From positions 62,001 to 126,000 of the forward strand of contig JAWLAY010000007.1 of assembly GCA_041395245.1 (NCBI GenBank): a stretch of DNA of 64,000 nt, written 5' to 3'. Of this stretch, positions 24,461-33,670 are shown in pieces (the stretch's first letter is position 1; the number at the start of each line of letters is the position of its first letter). The DNA comes from Aquimonas sp041395245. GTDB taxonomy: Bacteria > Pseudomonadota > Gammaproteobacteria > Xanthomonadales > Xanthomonadaceae. The notes beneath the pieces were generated by a model. It ran no database searches. It was not told the DNA's origin and saw only the letters and a list, made by a program, of their open reading frames with translations. The translations under genes and the position numbers were made by a program.

Positions 24461-27400
24461 CCCGCGAGCAGTTCATCCAGCGCCTGCGCGAGCTCAACTG
24501 GCCGCAATGGTTCGATGCCAATACCCTGCGTGACGGCGCGCCGTTGGCCGGTGCGCTGGAAGGGCTCAATTTCTTCGACTATGGCAAGGGTGGCCTGTTG
24601 GCCGCGCGCTTGCCGATCGGTCGCCAGATCGGCGCGACCGGCGTCAGTCTGGTCGAGACCGTGCCGGGAAAGCCGCAGGTGCGCTGGGTTTGCGAGTGCC
24701 GCCAGCAGCGCTGTCTGCACGCGGCGGCTCTGTTGCTGGCCGTCACCGACACCCGACCCGAGACCGTGATGGCACCGTGGGATCGCTGGCTCGATCGCAT
24801 TCAGACCGAGCCCAGGCCGGTGGTCGAGAAATCCGCCCACAGCAACAATGAACCGCGTCACCTTCTGTTGATCCTGCGTTACGAGCAGGGGATGCCTGGC
24901 GCCTTGCGTGTGCAGCCGTGCTGGGCCAAGGTCGGCAAACGCGGCGGCTTCGCGCACCCACAGGCGATTGATCTGCAACATCCGGGTGGCCCGCGACCGG
25001 CGCCGCCCGGTGGCTGGACGGACGAGCAACTGGAGCGTCTGGCGGCGCTCGGGCTGGGCGCCGTGACGGATCGCCATGAAGCGGCCTCATCGAGTGATCG
25101 CGGCTTTCTGCCGATTCTCAGCGCGCATCAGGCCCGCGCACTGGAAGCGTTGGCGCAGCAATGGCCGATGAGCTTCGAGCGCGCCTCGGGCACCAGTTTG
25201 CGACTCGGCAAGCCGCGGCCACTGCGCCTGCGGTGGCATGATCAGGACGATGGCAGTCAGCGTCTTGGCTGTGCGGTCGATGAGGCCGAGCACGCCTTGA
25301 TCGCCGAAGCCGGTGGCCTGTGGTACGTCGATCCGACGCGTGGCGAATGGGGTCGCCTGGAAGCGGATGGCCGCGTGCCGGAATGGGTGGCACGTGCGCC
25401 CGTGCTGCTGCCCGAGCATGTCGAACAAATGGACCAGCGCCTGCAGAAACTCACGCGCCTGAATCTGCCGCCGCCGAATCCTCGCCGTGGCGTGCAGCGG
25501 ATCGACGCCATGCCGAAGCCGATCCTGCGTCTGCGCGAAGTCTCGCCCTACAGCCGCGTGCGTGGTCGCAACATCGCCGTGGCCGGACTGCAGTTCGACT
25601 ACGGTGGCCTGCGACTCGCGGGCACCGGAGCGAGCATGGAGCGTCGTTTTGTTGCTGGCGAGGTCTACGAAATCGAGCGCAACCGGGCTGCCGAACTTGG
25701 CGCCGTCGAACGGCTTGCCGAGTTGGGACTGCAGGCCTGCGAGGAAGCGCTCGACTACTACCTGCTGCACGAAGCCGACCTCGGTGTGAACGACTTCGTG
25801 CTGCCGCGTGGCCGCCAGGGCATTGCCAATCCCGAGCAGTTTCAGGGCCTGTTGCCGCGCTTGCAGAACGCCGGTTTCGAACTGGAGTACGACCCGCGCT
25901 ATCCCGCCCAAGTGCTGGATGCGCCCGAGCACTGGCTGGCCGAAGTGGACGCTGACGCGGGCGGAGACTGGTTCAATCTGAGTCTGGGTATCGACATCAA
26001 TGGCGAGCGCATCGACCTGATGCCGGTGCTGCGCGCCGCGATTGCCGACCCGGAATTTCCCCGTCATCCCGGTCCGCGCGAAGCCGATAACGCCAGTTAT
26101 CTGGCCGTGCTGGATGACAGCCGTCGACTGCGCCTGCCGCTGAAGCGCCTGCGCGCCTTGCTCGAACCGCTGCTGGAATGGCTGGACGCCACACAAGGCG
26201 GCGAAGGCATCCGCCTCAAGCGGGCACATGGCGAGGTTCTGGACGAACTAAGCCAGGCCAGTCTGGTCTGGCGCGGTGCCGAGCCCCTGCAACGTCAATT
26301 GGCCCAGCTCCGCGAACGCCGCGTGCGAGTTGATCCACCGGCAGGATTTCAGGCCGAACTGCGCCCGTACCAGCGTGATGGCTTGGACTGGTTGGCCTTT
26401 CTTGCCGCCGCCAAACTGGGTGGCATCCTCGCCGACGACATGGGTCTTGGAAAAACTGTGCAGGTATTGGCGCACGTATTGGCCGAAAAACTGGCTGGAC
26501 GGCTTGCCGATCCGGCGCTGGTGGTGGCGCCGACCAGTCTCGTGCCCAACTGGCGCAACGAAGCGCGCCGTTTCGCTCCGGACCTGCGCGTACTGGTGCT
26601 GCATGGCAGCGGTCGTGACGCCCATTTCGAGCGCATGGCCGAACACGATCTGATCATCACCAGCTACCCGCTGCTACCGCGTGATCGCGACTTGTTGGTG
26701 GCGCAGAACTTCGGCCTACTGGTGCTGGACGAAGCACAGACCATCAAGAACGCCCGCACCCAGGCCGCCCGCGTCGTTCGCGAACTGAACGTGCCGCGCC
26801 GACTGGCGATGACCGGTACCCCGCTGGAAAACCATCTCGGCGAATTGTGGGCGCAGATGGATGCCGTCGAGCCGGGCATTCTCGGCAGCGAACGCCAGTT
26901 CAACCGGCTGTATCGCACACCCATCGAAAAGCACCAGGACAGCGATCGTCAGCAGCGCCTCAATCGTCGCATCGCACCGTTGATGCTGCGTCGTCGCAAG
27001 CAGGACGTACTGTTCGACCTGCCGCCGAAAACGGTCATCCAGCGCGAAGTTGAACTGGAAGGTCGCCAGCGCGAACTCTACGAAACCCTGCGTCTGGCCC
27101 AGCACGAACGCGTGCGCGAAGCGATTGCCGAACGCGGCCTGGCGCAAAGCGGCATCGTGGTGCTGGACGCCCTGCTGAAACTGCGTCAGGTCTGCTGCGA
27201 CCCGCGCCTCGTCAAACTCGAACACGCGCGCCGGGTGGAGGGCTCGGCCAAGCTCGACCTGCTGCTCGACCTGCTCGACAACCTCGTCGACGAAGGTCGC
27301 CGCGTGCTGGTGTTCTCGCAATTTGCCGAAATGCTCGCGCTGATCGACAAGGCGTTGCGCGAACGCGGCCACACCCCGCTGATGCTCACCGGCCAGACCA

Positions 27401-27756
27401 AGGATCGCGCGCCCTTGGTCGAGCGCTTCCAGACCGGCGACGTACCGATCTTCCTGATCAGCCTGAAAGCCGGCGGCGTCGGCCTCAACCTCACCGCCGC
27501 CGACACCGTCATCCACTACGACCCATGGTGGAACCCGGCGGTGGAAAACCAGGCCACCGACCGCAGCCACCGCATCGGCCAGGACAAACCCGTCTTCGTC
27601 TACAAACTGCTCTGCAGCGGCACCGTCGAAGAAAAGATCCAAGCCATGCAAGCCCGCAAAGCTGAATTGGCTGCCGCTGTACTGGATGGCGGCAGCAGCA
27701 CCCAGGTCAAATTCGGCGAAGACGACCTGGCGGAATTGTTTGCCCCGTTGATTTGA
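24457..27756 (+). CDS. SWIM zinc-finger, SNF2-family DNA-dependent ATPase
   Basis: The 1099-residue protein has an N-terminal SWIM-type zinc motif (CECRQQRCLHAAALLL, about 73-88: C-x-C-x5-C-x-H). A long central region of about 450 residues is unrecognised. The Snf2/Rad54-type motor follows: YQRDGLDWLAFL, Walker A DDMGLGKTVQ (about 660-669), motif II VLDEAQTIKN (about 757), motif III TGTPLENHLGELW, motif V/VI SLKAGGVGLNLTAADTVIHYD and ATDRSHRIGQ. These ATPases move along double-stranded DNA and displace bound proteins; bacterial RapA-like and HepA-like members act on stalled transcription or repair, but the target here is unknown. It overlaps thrC by 4 bp, which suggests co-transcription without a functional link. 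Confidence 0.9.
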   Translation: MTREQFIQRLRELNWPQWFDANTLRDGAPLAGALEGLNFFDYGKGGLLAARLPIGRQIGATGVSLVETVPGKPQVRWVCECRQQRCLHAAALLLAVTDTRPETVMAPWDRWLDRIQTEPRPVVEKSAHSNNEPRHLLLILRYEQGMPGALRVQPCWAKVGKRGGFAHPQAIDLQHPGGPRPAPPGGWTDEQLERLAALGLGAVTDRHEAASSSDRGFLPILSAHQARALEALAQQWPMSFERASGTSLRLGKPRPLRLRWHDQDDGSQRLGCAVDEAEHALIAEAGGLWYVDPTRGEWGRLEADGRVPEWVARAPVLLPEHVEQMDQRLQKLTRLNLPPPNPRRGVQRIDAMPKPILRLREVSPYSRVRGRNIAVAGLQFDYGGLRLAGTGASMERRFVAGEVYEIERNRAAELGAVERLAELGLQACEEALDYYLLHEADLGVNDFVLPRGRQGIANPEQFQGLLPRLQNAGFELEYDPRYPAQVLDAPEHWLAEVDADAGGDWFNLSLGIDINGERIDLMPVLRAAIADPEFPRHPGPREADNASYLAVLDDSRRLRLPLKRLRALLEPLLEWLDATQGGEGIRLKRAHGEVLDELSQASLVWRGAEPLQRQLAQLRERRVRVDPPAGFQAELRPYQRDGLDWLAFLAAAKLGGILADDMGLGKTVQVLAHVLAEKLAGRLADPALVVAPTSLVPNWRNEARRFAPDLRVLVLHGSGRDAHFERMAEHDLIITSYPLLPRDRDLLVAQNFGLLVLDEAQTIKNARTQAARVVRELNVPRRLAMTGTPLENHLGELWAQMDAVEPGILGSERQFNRLYRTPIEKHQDSDRQQRLNRRIAPLMLRRRKQDVLFDLPPKTVIQREVELEGRQRELYETLRLAQHERVREAIAERGLAQSGIVVLDALLKLRQVCCDPRLVKLEHARRVEGSAKLDLLLDLLDNLVDEGRRVLVFSQFAEMLALIDKALRERGHTPLMLTGQTKDRAPLVERFQTGDVPIFLISLKAGGVGLNLTAADTVIHYDPWWNPAVENQATDRSHRIGQDKPVFVYKLLCSGTVEEKIQAMQARKAELAAAVLDGGSSTQVKFGEDDLAELFAPLI

Positions 27757-27808
27757 AAAGCCGGGATCAATGCGCCGGATTGGCGCAATGTGTCAGCTAG
27801 TCGAACCC

Positions 27809-27863
27809 TAGCCCCTCTCCACTCGCGGGAGAGGCGTTGGGGAGATGCGTTGGGGAGAGGCTA
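27809..27863. repeat. extragenic palindromic (REP-like) sequence
   Basis: In the 259-bp gap after the helicase gene, TAGCCCCTCTCC and a diverged inverted partner GGGGAGAGGCTA flank an inner perfect stem, CCTCTCC/GGAGAGG. A tandem GCGTTGGGGAGA-type unit also occurs. Such CCCTCTCC/GGGAGAGG blocks are common extragenic repeats in Xanthomonadales. It could also terminate the thr operon transcript. Confidence 0.45.
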
Positions 27864-27975
27864 ACCGCGTCGAAATATAATGTTCGACCGCTCTCGCGCA
27901 AGGAGAGATGGGCGCTGCGCATCGCGCTAATCAGGCGCGATGATAAGAAAAATGCACCACTCAAATCCCAGGGCT

Positions 27976-28010
27976 GTCTCACGTCCTGAGACTGAGCCGT
28001 GTATATAGTC
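27976..28010 (+). promoter_or_regulatory. candidate promoter/operator of the cas operon
   Basis: A perfect dyad, GTCTCA-5 nt-TGAGAC (27976-27992), is followed by a TATATA hexamer (28002-28007). This lies just before the original cas3 start codon at 28016. It would place a regulator site against the -10 region. Sequence evidence only; no -35 box is clear. Confidence 0.3.
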
Positions 28011-28015
28011 CGGCC

Positions 28016-28047
28016 ATGGACAGCGAATTCAGCGTTTTTCAATACTG
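28016..28047 (+). pseudogene. cas3: 5' fragment of cas3, cut off by the IS30-type element
   Basis: ATG at 28016 reads MDSEFSVFQY and then TG, where the insertion begins. Joined to base 29107 after removing the element and one CTG target copy, the frame continues W-G-K-A-D-A-N. This gives a start like that of E. coli Cas3 (YICHYWGKSS). The rest of the gene is at 29108-31717. Confidence 0.85.
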
Positions 28048-29103
28048 GGCGGATTCAACTCCGAATCGCAACACGGTTGTTGAGGGCTTCAGCGAAGACC
28101 TCGTAAGGGGTTCGCCAGCCTAACGTTTTTCTCGGTCGGCTGTTGATCCTGCGCTCGATCTCCCGCAGCCGCTCGTCGCTCACGGTCGCAAAGTCGGTGC
28201 CCTTGGGCAGGTAGGCGCGAACCAGCCCGTTGCCGTTCTCGTTCGTGCCGCGCTGCCATGACGCATACGGCTTGGCGAAGTAGAAGTCCGCCTTGCAGGC
28301 GATCGCGATCAATTCGTGCTCGGCGAACTCCTTGCCGTTGTCTGCGGTGAGCGTGTGCACCACATGCTTGATGGGTGCCAGCGTGCCGATGATGGCTCGA
28401 CTCACGGCCTCTGCGGTCCGCTGCGACACACGCCGGATCAGGTGCAGGCGTGAACGCCGCTCTGTCAGCGTCACCAGGGCCTGTCCGCCGTGGGCCTTGA
28501 CCATGGTGTCCAGTTCCCAGTCGCCGATGCGGCTGCGTTCGTCCACCACGGGCGGACGGGCGCTGATGTCGCGACGGTGCTTGATCTGGCCGCGACGATC
28601 CGGACGGCAACGGCGCTTCCGGCGTGGCTTGCTCTGCCGCAGCAGCGTATGCAAGGTGCCACCTCGTCGATGATCCGCCGCAATGTGCTGGTAGATGCGC
28701 TCATGGCTGGCCAGACCCGTCGCACCGGCAATCTGCTCAGGGCTGTGATCCTCGCGCAGCAGCGCCTCAATACGAGGCCAGTGCGATGGGTTGATCCGGG
28801 CGCGACGACTGGCTTGCCGACGCCGATGCCGTGCCCGCACATGGGCCGGATCAGGGGAATATCCCGTTGGGCATCGGTTGCGCTTGAATTCACGACAGAT
28901 CGTGCTGGCGGATCGGTCTATTCGTCTGCCGATCGCACGCAAGCTCAAACCCGCTTCGCGCAGCGCGTGAGCCTGATATCGTTCTGCTTGGGTCAGGTGA
29001 CCTCTGGACATGGGCAACTCCACTTGCAGGTAGAGGCGCTCAGGCTACGTCACCTGGTCCTCTACGCTCCGTTGGGGTGTTGCGATTCAGAGTTGAGACC
29101 GCC
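28048..29103 (-). mobile_element. IS30-family insertion sequence inside cas3
   Basis: This is a 1056-bp element with imperfect terminal inverted repeats. The left end reads GGCGGATTCAACTC, then CGAATCGCAACAC. The reverse complement of the right end reads GGCGGTCTCAACTC, then TGAATCGCAACAC. It is flanked by a 3-bp direct repeat CTG (28045-28047 and 29104-29106), in the 2-3 bp range typical of IS30. One transposase gene fills it, reading against cas3. The target duplication is intact and excision in silico restores cas3 exactly, so the insertion looks recent. Confidence 0.9.
28055..29011 (-). CDS. IS30-family transposase
   Basis: The protein of about 318 residues starts at ATG 29011, behind a GTGGAG site, or four codons earlier at a GTG. 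The N-terminal helix-turn-helix reads HLTQAERYQAHALREAGLSL and then IGRRIDRSASTICREFKRN. The DDE catalytic core shows D in DWELDTMVKA, D in TLTADNGKEFAEH, and E in RGTNENGNGLVRAYLPKGTD. All three acidic residues and the full length are present, so the transposase should be active. It reads towards the cas3 5' fragment and is antisense to cas transcription. Confidence 0.92.
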   Translation of the reverse strand: MSRGHLTQAERYQAHALREAGLSLRAIGRRIDRSASTICREFKRNRCPTGYSPDPAHVRARHRRRQASRRARINPSHWPRIEALLREDHSPEQIAGATGLASHERIYQHIAADHRRGGTLHTLLRQSKPRRKRRCRPDRRGQIKHRRDISARPPVVDERSRIGDWELDTMVKAHGGQALVTLTERRSRLHLIRRVSQRTAEAVSRAIIGTLAPIKHVVHTLTADNGKEFAEHELIAIACKADFYFAKPYASWQRGTNENGNGLVRAYLPKGTDFATVSDERLREIERRINSRPRKTLGWRTPYEVFAEALNNRVAIRS

Positions 29104-29107
29104 CTGG

Positions 29108-31717
29108 GGAAAAGCCGATGCCAACCGACCACAAGGTCCGAACTGGCACCCGCTGATCTATCACATGCTGGATGTGGCGGCGGTGGCGAGTGTCTGGTGG
29201 GATACTTGTCCCGCGCTTCGCCGAGTGTTCTGTCGAGCATTTCAGGTCGAGTCCGAAGCGCATTTGCGTGCATGGCTGCTGTTCTTTGTCTCTTTGCACG
29301 ACATCGGTAAGGCAGATATTCGATTCCAGCTCAAGGCACCTGAGGCAATGACCTTCGCCCTTGGGGAAACCCCGGATCACGCCATCACGCAAGCGGAAAT
29401 CAATCGTTTCGACCATGGTCAGGCTGGGATCGCTTGGGCGGCGCGGGAATATCAACAGTGGGTAGGTACGAGGGACGATGAGATCAATCAGCCCCTCTGG
29501 AGCTGTTGGAATAACTGGTTGTCGGCAGTCACCGGACATCATGGAGACTTTCTACCACCCAAAATGAATGGGCTGGAAGGGATAGAAGTCGATGACGCGG
29601 ATATTGCGCGGGATCGTGATGCGCGTCATGCGTTGGTAACAGCTTGTGAAACCCTGTTTCTTCTCCCTGCTGGTTTGAGCCTGCAAGACCTTCCGCCGGT
29701 TTGCTCTCTTCCCGCCCGCGCCCTGCTGGCCGGGTTTTGTGCGAGCTGCGACTGGTTGGGTTCGAATGCCGACGAGTTCGCCTACCGATCCCCTGGCGTA
29801 GCGCCAGCGAATTACCTGCGCGAGCGGCGTGAACACATCGAATCGAGCCGAATGCTGACCCGCTACGGCTTGCTCGCGCCGGCGCAGGACTACGCTGGAC
29901 TGTCTGCGCTGCTCGCCGGTGATGAAGCGCCGCGTGGCATCCAGACGCTGGTCGACACCTTGCCGATAACACCTGGGTTGACATTGATCGAAGCGCCGAC
30001 CGGCAGCGGCAAGACCGAGGCCGCGCTGGCCTACGCTTGGCGCCTGCTTGGTGCGGGCATGGCCGACAGCATCGTCTTTGCGCTACCGACGCAAGCCACG
30101 GCCAACGCCATGTTCGAGCGCGTAAATAACTTCGCTGCCAAGGTTTTCGGCCCCGCGAACGTCGTGCTGGCGCACGGCAAACGCAACTTCAATACGGGTT
30201 TTCAGCAGCTCATCGAACGCGGTCAGCGCCGCTCTCGCCAAGGCGACATCGAGGCCAGCGTGCAATGCGCCGCATGGCTTGCGAGCAGCCGCAAGCGTGT
30301 ATTTCTTGGGCAAATCGGCGTCTGCACCGTCGATCAGGTTCTGCTCTCGGTGTTGCCGGTGCGGCACAAGTTCGTGCGCGGTTTCGGCCTCAACAAATCG
30401 GTGCTGATCGTCGACGAAGTCCACGCCTACGACGCCTACATGTACGGCCTGCTCGGCGAAGTGCTCAAGAGTCAGCACGCCTGCGGCGGCAGTGCCGTGT
30501 TGCTCTCGGCCACGCTCTCCACGCCGCTGCGCGACAAGCTGCTGGCGGCCTGGAATTCGCACGCGGCTCATGAGAAAGAAGCGCCCTACCCCGCGCTATG
30601 GCACGCCAGTGGAGCGTTGTCCACACCGCTGACGGTGGCAGACGAACACCGGCCGCAACACCGTGAGGTTGGCCTAGAACACCTGCGACGAGCGGGTGCT
30701 TACCCGGACGGGGAGCTACTGACGCGTATCGTCAGCGCGGCCCAGAGCGGCGCACTCGTTGCTATCGTCGTCAATCTCGTCGACGACGCGCAGCGGTTGG
30801 TGCGTGCCCTGCGCGAACGCACGCGCGACTGTCCAGAAATTGCGGTGGACATCTTTCACGCCCGTTACCGGTTCATCGATCGTCAGGACAAGGAAGCTGC
30901 GGTCCTCAAACACTACGGACGCGAAGCCCCGCGCACGTCAGGACGGGTTCTGGTCGCCACCCAAGTCGTCGAACAAAGCCTCGACCTCGATTTCGACTGG
31001 CTGATTACCCAGATTTGCCCGGTCGATCTGCTGTTCCAGCGTCTCGGACGACTGCATCGCCATCAGCGCGACCAGCGCCCGCTGGGCTTCGAAACCCCGC
31101 GCTGCACCGTGCTGACCGTCGAGCGCGACGACTACGGCGTGTTCGAACTGATTTATGGCAACGCGCGGGTGCTGTGGCGCACCGACGCGCTGCTGAACCA
31201 GCAAGACAGCGTGGTGTTCCCCGAGGCTTACCGCGACTGGATCGAGCAGGTTTACCAGCGCGACGACTGGCCGGACGAACCGGAAAGAATCGCTTGCGAC
31301 TTCACCAAGTTCAGTTCGGAACAGGTGAGCCGCGAAAAGGACGCCCAGCAACTGACTAGCATGACAGTCAGCAACTTCCGTGACGAAGACGGGCGCATCA
31401 CCAGCCTGACCCGCGACGGCGAAATGAGCCTCGCCGTCCTGCCGCTGACCGCAGACGGACACCTGATCGACGGGCGACGCATCGACGCTATTCCAGAGCG
31501 CGAGCTGGCCGAAGCGCTCAACCTAGATGCCGTTCCTGCCCCGGCCAGTTGGGCCAAGCTGCTCCGGGACTGCCGCATGGAAACCGAAGGCCGGCTCGCC
31601 GGGCTGCGACAACTGGTCGTATCGGAAGCCGCACCGGGCATCTGGCGTAGTCAGGACAAGCGCTTTACCTATTCACAAGATTTCGGTCTGGAGAAAGCCC
31701 ACCATGAATCTGCTTGA
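29108..31717 (+). CDS. cas3: CRISPR helicase-nuclease Cas3 (type I-E), separated from its start by an insertion sequence
   Basis: These 870 codons carry all Cas3 catalytic parts. The HD nuclease has HPLIYHMLDVAAVA near the front, FVSLHDIGKADIRFQ and VTGHHGDFLPP. The superfamily 2 helicase has Walker A PTGSGKTEAALAY, the DEVH box VDEVHAYDAYMYG, LLSATLS, and the VVEQSLDLDFDWLI and QRLGRLHRH motifs. The gene's true start is at 28016, beyond the IS30-type element. The cas3 frame stays open through the element's antisense strand back to about 28490, so a chimeric start inside the element is possible. The first downstream ATG lies in HML and would remove part of the first HD motif. The gene overlaps cas8e by 14 bp. 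Cas3 degrades DNA nicked after Cascade binding, so interference may be reduced or lost. Confidence 0.88.
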   Translation, partial: GKADANRPQGPNWHPLIYHMLDVAAVASVWWDTCPALRRVFCRAFQVESEAHLRAWLLFFVSLHDIGKADIRFQLKAPEAMTFALGETPDHAITQAEINRFDHGQAGIAWAAREYQQWVGTRDDEINQPLWSCWNNWLSAVTGHHGDFLPPKMNGLEGIEVDDADIARDRDARHALVTACETLFLLPAGLSLQDLPPVCSLPARALLAGFCASCDWLGSNADEFAYRSPGVAPANYLRERREHIESSRMLTRYGLLAPAQDYAGLSALLAGDEAPRGIQTLVDTLPITPGLTLIEAPTGSGKTEAALAYAWRLLGAGMADSIVFALPTQATANAMFERVNNFAAKVFGPANVVLAHGKRNFNTGFQQLIERGQRRSRQGDIEASVQCAAWLASSRKRVFLGQIGVCTVDQVLLSVLPVRHKFVRGFGLNKSVLIVDEVHAYDAYMYGLLGEVLKSQHACGGSAVLLSATLSTPLRDKLLAAWNSHAAHEKEAPYPALWHASGALSTPLTVADEHRPQHREVGLEHLRRAGAYPDGELLTRIVSAAQSGALVAIVVNLVDDAQRLVRALRERTRDCPEIAVDIFHARYRFIDRQDKEAAVLKHYGREAPRTSGRVLVATQVVEQSLDLDFDWLITQICPVDLLFQRLGRLHRHQRDQRPLGFETPRCTVLTVERDDYGVFELIYGNARVLWRTDALLNQQDSVVFPEAYRDWIEQVYQRDDWPDEPERIACDFTKFSSEQVSREKDAQQLTSMTVSNFRDEDGRITSLTRDGEMSLAVLPLTADGHLIDGRRIDAIPERELAEALNLDAVPAPASWAKLLRDCRMETEGRLAGLRQLVVSEAAPGIWRSQDKRFTYSQDFGLEKAHHESA

Positions 31718-33218
31718 AGCCCCCTGGATTCCCGTCCGCGCCGACGACGGCGCAGGCGTATTCCGGTTGCTGACCTACCGCGACCTGCTCTGCGAGCCGG
31801 GTCAGAACTGGCAAATCAGCCTGCCGCGCGACGATCTGGAGCTGGCCTGCCTGCAACTGCTGGTGTGCATGACGCAGGTGATGTTTCTGCCGGAGGACGA
31901 CGCGGCCTTACGCCAACGCCTCGCCGCGCCGTTGTCGCAGGCGGATTTCGACGCAGGCATCGAGCCTTTTCTCGACTGGTTCGACCTCGACCACCCCACC
32001 CAGCCCTTCATGCAGACGCGTGGCGTCAAGGCCGCAGAACCGACGCCGATCCAGAAGCTGTTGATCGGCCTGCCGGAAGGCAACAACCATGCGTTCTTCA
32101 ACGAAGCGGGCGAGGTCGGCCAGGTCAGCGGCCCGGTCGCGGCGATTGCCTTGTTCAATCAGGCGAGCAATTGCCCCAGCTTCGGCGGTGGCTTCAAGGG
32201 CAGCCTGCGCGGCGGCGCGCCGATTACCACGCTGGTGTTCGACCGCGATTTGCGCCGCATGGTCTGGAGCAACGTGCTGACCCGCCCGCGTGTGTCAGAA
32301 CGACAGATCCTCGCGCCCGGCCCGGCCGAGGATCAACCGACATGGGTGTCGCCCATCGCCGAAAAATCGACGATCCACTGGAACCAGATCGGGCTTATGC
32401 GCGGCTTGTTCTGGCAGCCCGCGCATGTCGAGCTGGTCAAGGCCGAACAAACCCGCACCTGCGATGTGCTGGGTGGAGAGCCGTCCGCGGGTTACCGGGC
32501 GTTTCTCAAGGAGAAGTTCAACTTCACGGTCGAAGGCGTGTGGCCGCACCCGCACGGAGCGATGAACATGGCGCTCAAAAAGGGTGTGCTGGAGCAGCGC
32601 TTCGCCAGCTTCACCACGACCGCACCGGCCTGGACGCAGTTGAGCGAGTTTGTCATCCCACGCGGGATGGACGACAAGGACGCGAAGGAGGGCTCAAGCC
32701 CCGCTGGGCCAATCAGCCAGTTCGCGTCGATGGGCGATGGCGAGCAACTCAACCTCCAGATCGGTGGCTACCGTACCAATAAGGCCTCGGTGCTGGAACG
32801 GCGGCATGAATTGATCGGCCTGGCACCCGGGTGGGGCAAGGAAAGGCGCCTGTCCCAGTTGGTTGAACTTGGAAAGGACGCAAAAAAGGCCTTGCGCGGC
32901 AAGCTCTATTTCGCCGTGCAGGGCAACAAGGACAAGGGACTCAAAGGATTGGGCGCAGCGGTGCATGAGACTGCTGAAAAACTCTTTTTTGCCCGCACCG
33001 AAAGCCTCATCCACCAAACCTTTTCCAGCGATGCGACTTTCCGTGAATGGGGCGAAGCGCGGCGTGCCTACGTGCAGCAAATGGCAGACCACTGTCGTGG
33101 CATTTTTGAAGAGCTGACCAATCCCTACGCCTTGAAACCCGAGTTGATCCCGGTCATCGCCTGGTCGCGCCGCGCGCTCAACATGGATCTGAAAAAACTG
33201 ATGGAGGAAACCGCATGA
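31704..33218 (+). CDS. cas8e: Cascade large subunit Cas8e (Cse1/CasA)
   Basis: The 504-residue protein starts at ATG 31704 (GGAGAAAG site upstream), 14 bp inside the end of cas3. The opening MNLLEAPWIPVRADDG and the block PFMQTRGVKAAEPTPIQKLLIG...NHAFFNE match Cse1. The C-terminal half is helical. In the I-E complex this subunit recognises the PAM, helps open the target DNA and recruits Cas3. Length is close to E. coli CasA (502 residues). It is the first gene of an uninterrupted run of overlapping Cascade genes. Confidence 0.92.
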   Translation: MNLLEAPWIPVRADDGAGVFRLLTYRDLLCEPGQNWQISLPRDDLELACLQLLVCMTQVMFLPEDDAALRQRLAAPLSQADFDAGIEPFLDWFDLDHPTQPFMQTRGVKAAEPTPIQKLLIGLPEGNNHAFFNEAGEVGQVSGPVAAIALFNQASNCPSFGGGFKGSLRGGAPITTLVFDRDLRRMVWSNVLTRPRVSERQILAPGPAEDQPTWVSPIAEKSTIHWNQIGLMRGLFWQPAHVELVKAEQTRTCDVLGGEPSAGYRAFLKEKFNFTVEGVWPHPHGAMNMALKKGVLEQRFASFTTTAPAWTQLSEFVIPRGMDDKDAKEGSSPAGPISQFASMGDGEQLNLQIGGYRTNKASVLERRHELIGLAPGWGKERRLSQLVELGKDAKKALRGKLYFAVQGNKDKGLKGLGAAVHETAEKLFFARTESLIHQTFSSDATFREWGEARRAYVQQMADHCRGIFEELTNPYALKPELIPVIAWSRRALNMDLKKLMEETA

Positions 33219-33670
33219 GTTCCGAATTGCCGGATTTCGTCGCGCTAAGGGCGCGCTTTGATAGCGAGGCGTTTTCAAACGGCGCGCGTGCCGAGCTGCG
33301 ACGTGTGCCGGATTTGGAGTCCGTCGCGCTCTGCCCGGCTTTGTATCGGCTATTCCCCGGCCAGAGGCCGGACGACCGCCATGTGCGACTCGCGTTTTTG
33401 TTGCCGTGTTGCAAACACGACGCGAAGGCCAAATCGCTGGGCGCACAGCTCGCCAAACAGAATGTCAGCGAGGCGCGCGTGTCGCAGGTCGCCCGCGCGC
33501 ATTCGCCGCTGGATTTGATTCAGTTGCGCCGACTGTTGACGCACATCGAACCTGCCGTGAACTGGGAGGAGTTCGGGAAATCACTCTGGTACTGGAATCC
33601 GCTTAGCAAGCGTCAGCTCGTCGAAGACTACTACCTCGCCCAATTCAGCCCCGCCAAAGGAGACAAGTGA
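33215..33670 (+). CDS. cse2: Cascade small subunit Cse2 (CasB)
   Basis: The 151-residue helical protein starts with a 4-bp overlap on cas8e. Typical Cse2 elements are the basic segment ALYRLFPGQRPDDRHVRLAFLLPCCKHD and the C-terminal RRLLTHIEPAVNWEEFGKSLWYWN. Two copies line the belly of Cascade and stabilise the crRNA and displaced strand. Length fits the family (about 160). Confidence 0.9.
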   Translation: MSSELPDFVALRARFDSEAFSNGARAELRRVPDLESVALCPALYRLFPGQRPDDRHVRLAFLLPCCKHDAKAKSLGAQLAKQNVSEARVSQVARAHSPLDLIQLRRLLTHIEPAVNWEEFGKSLWYWNPLSKRQLVEDYYLAQFSPAKGDK

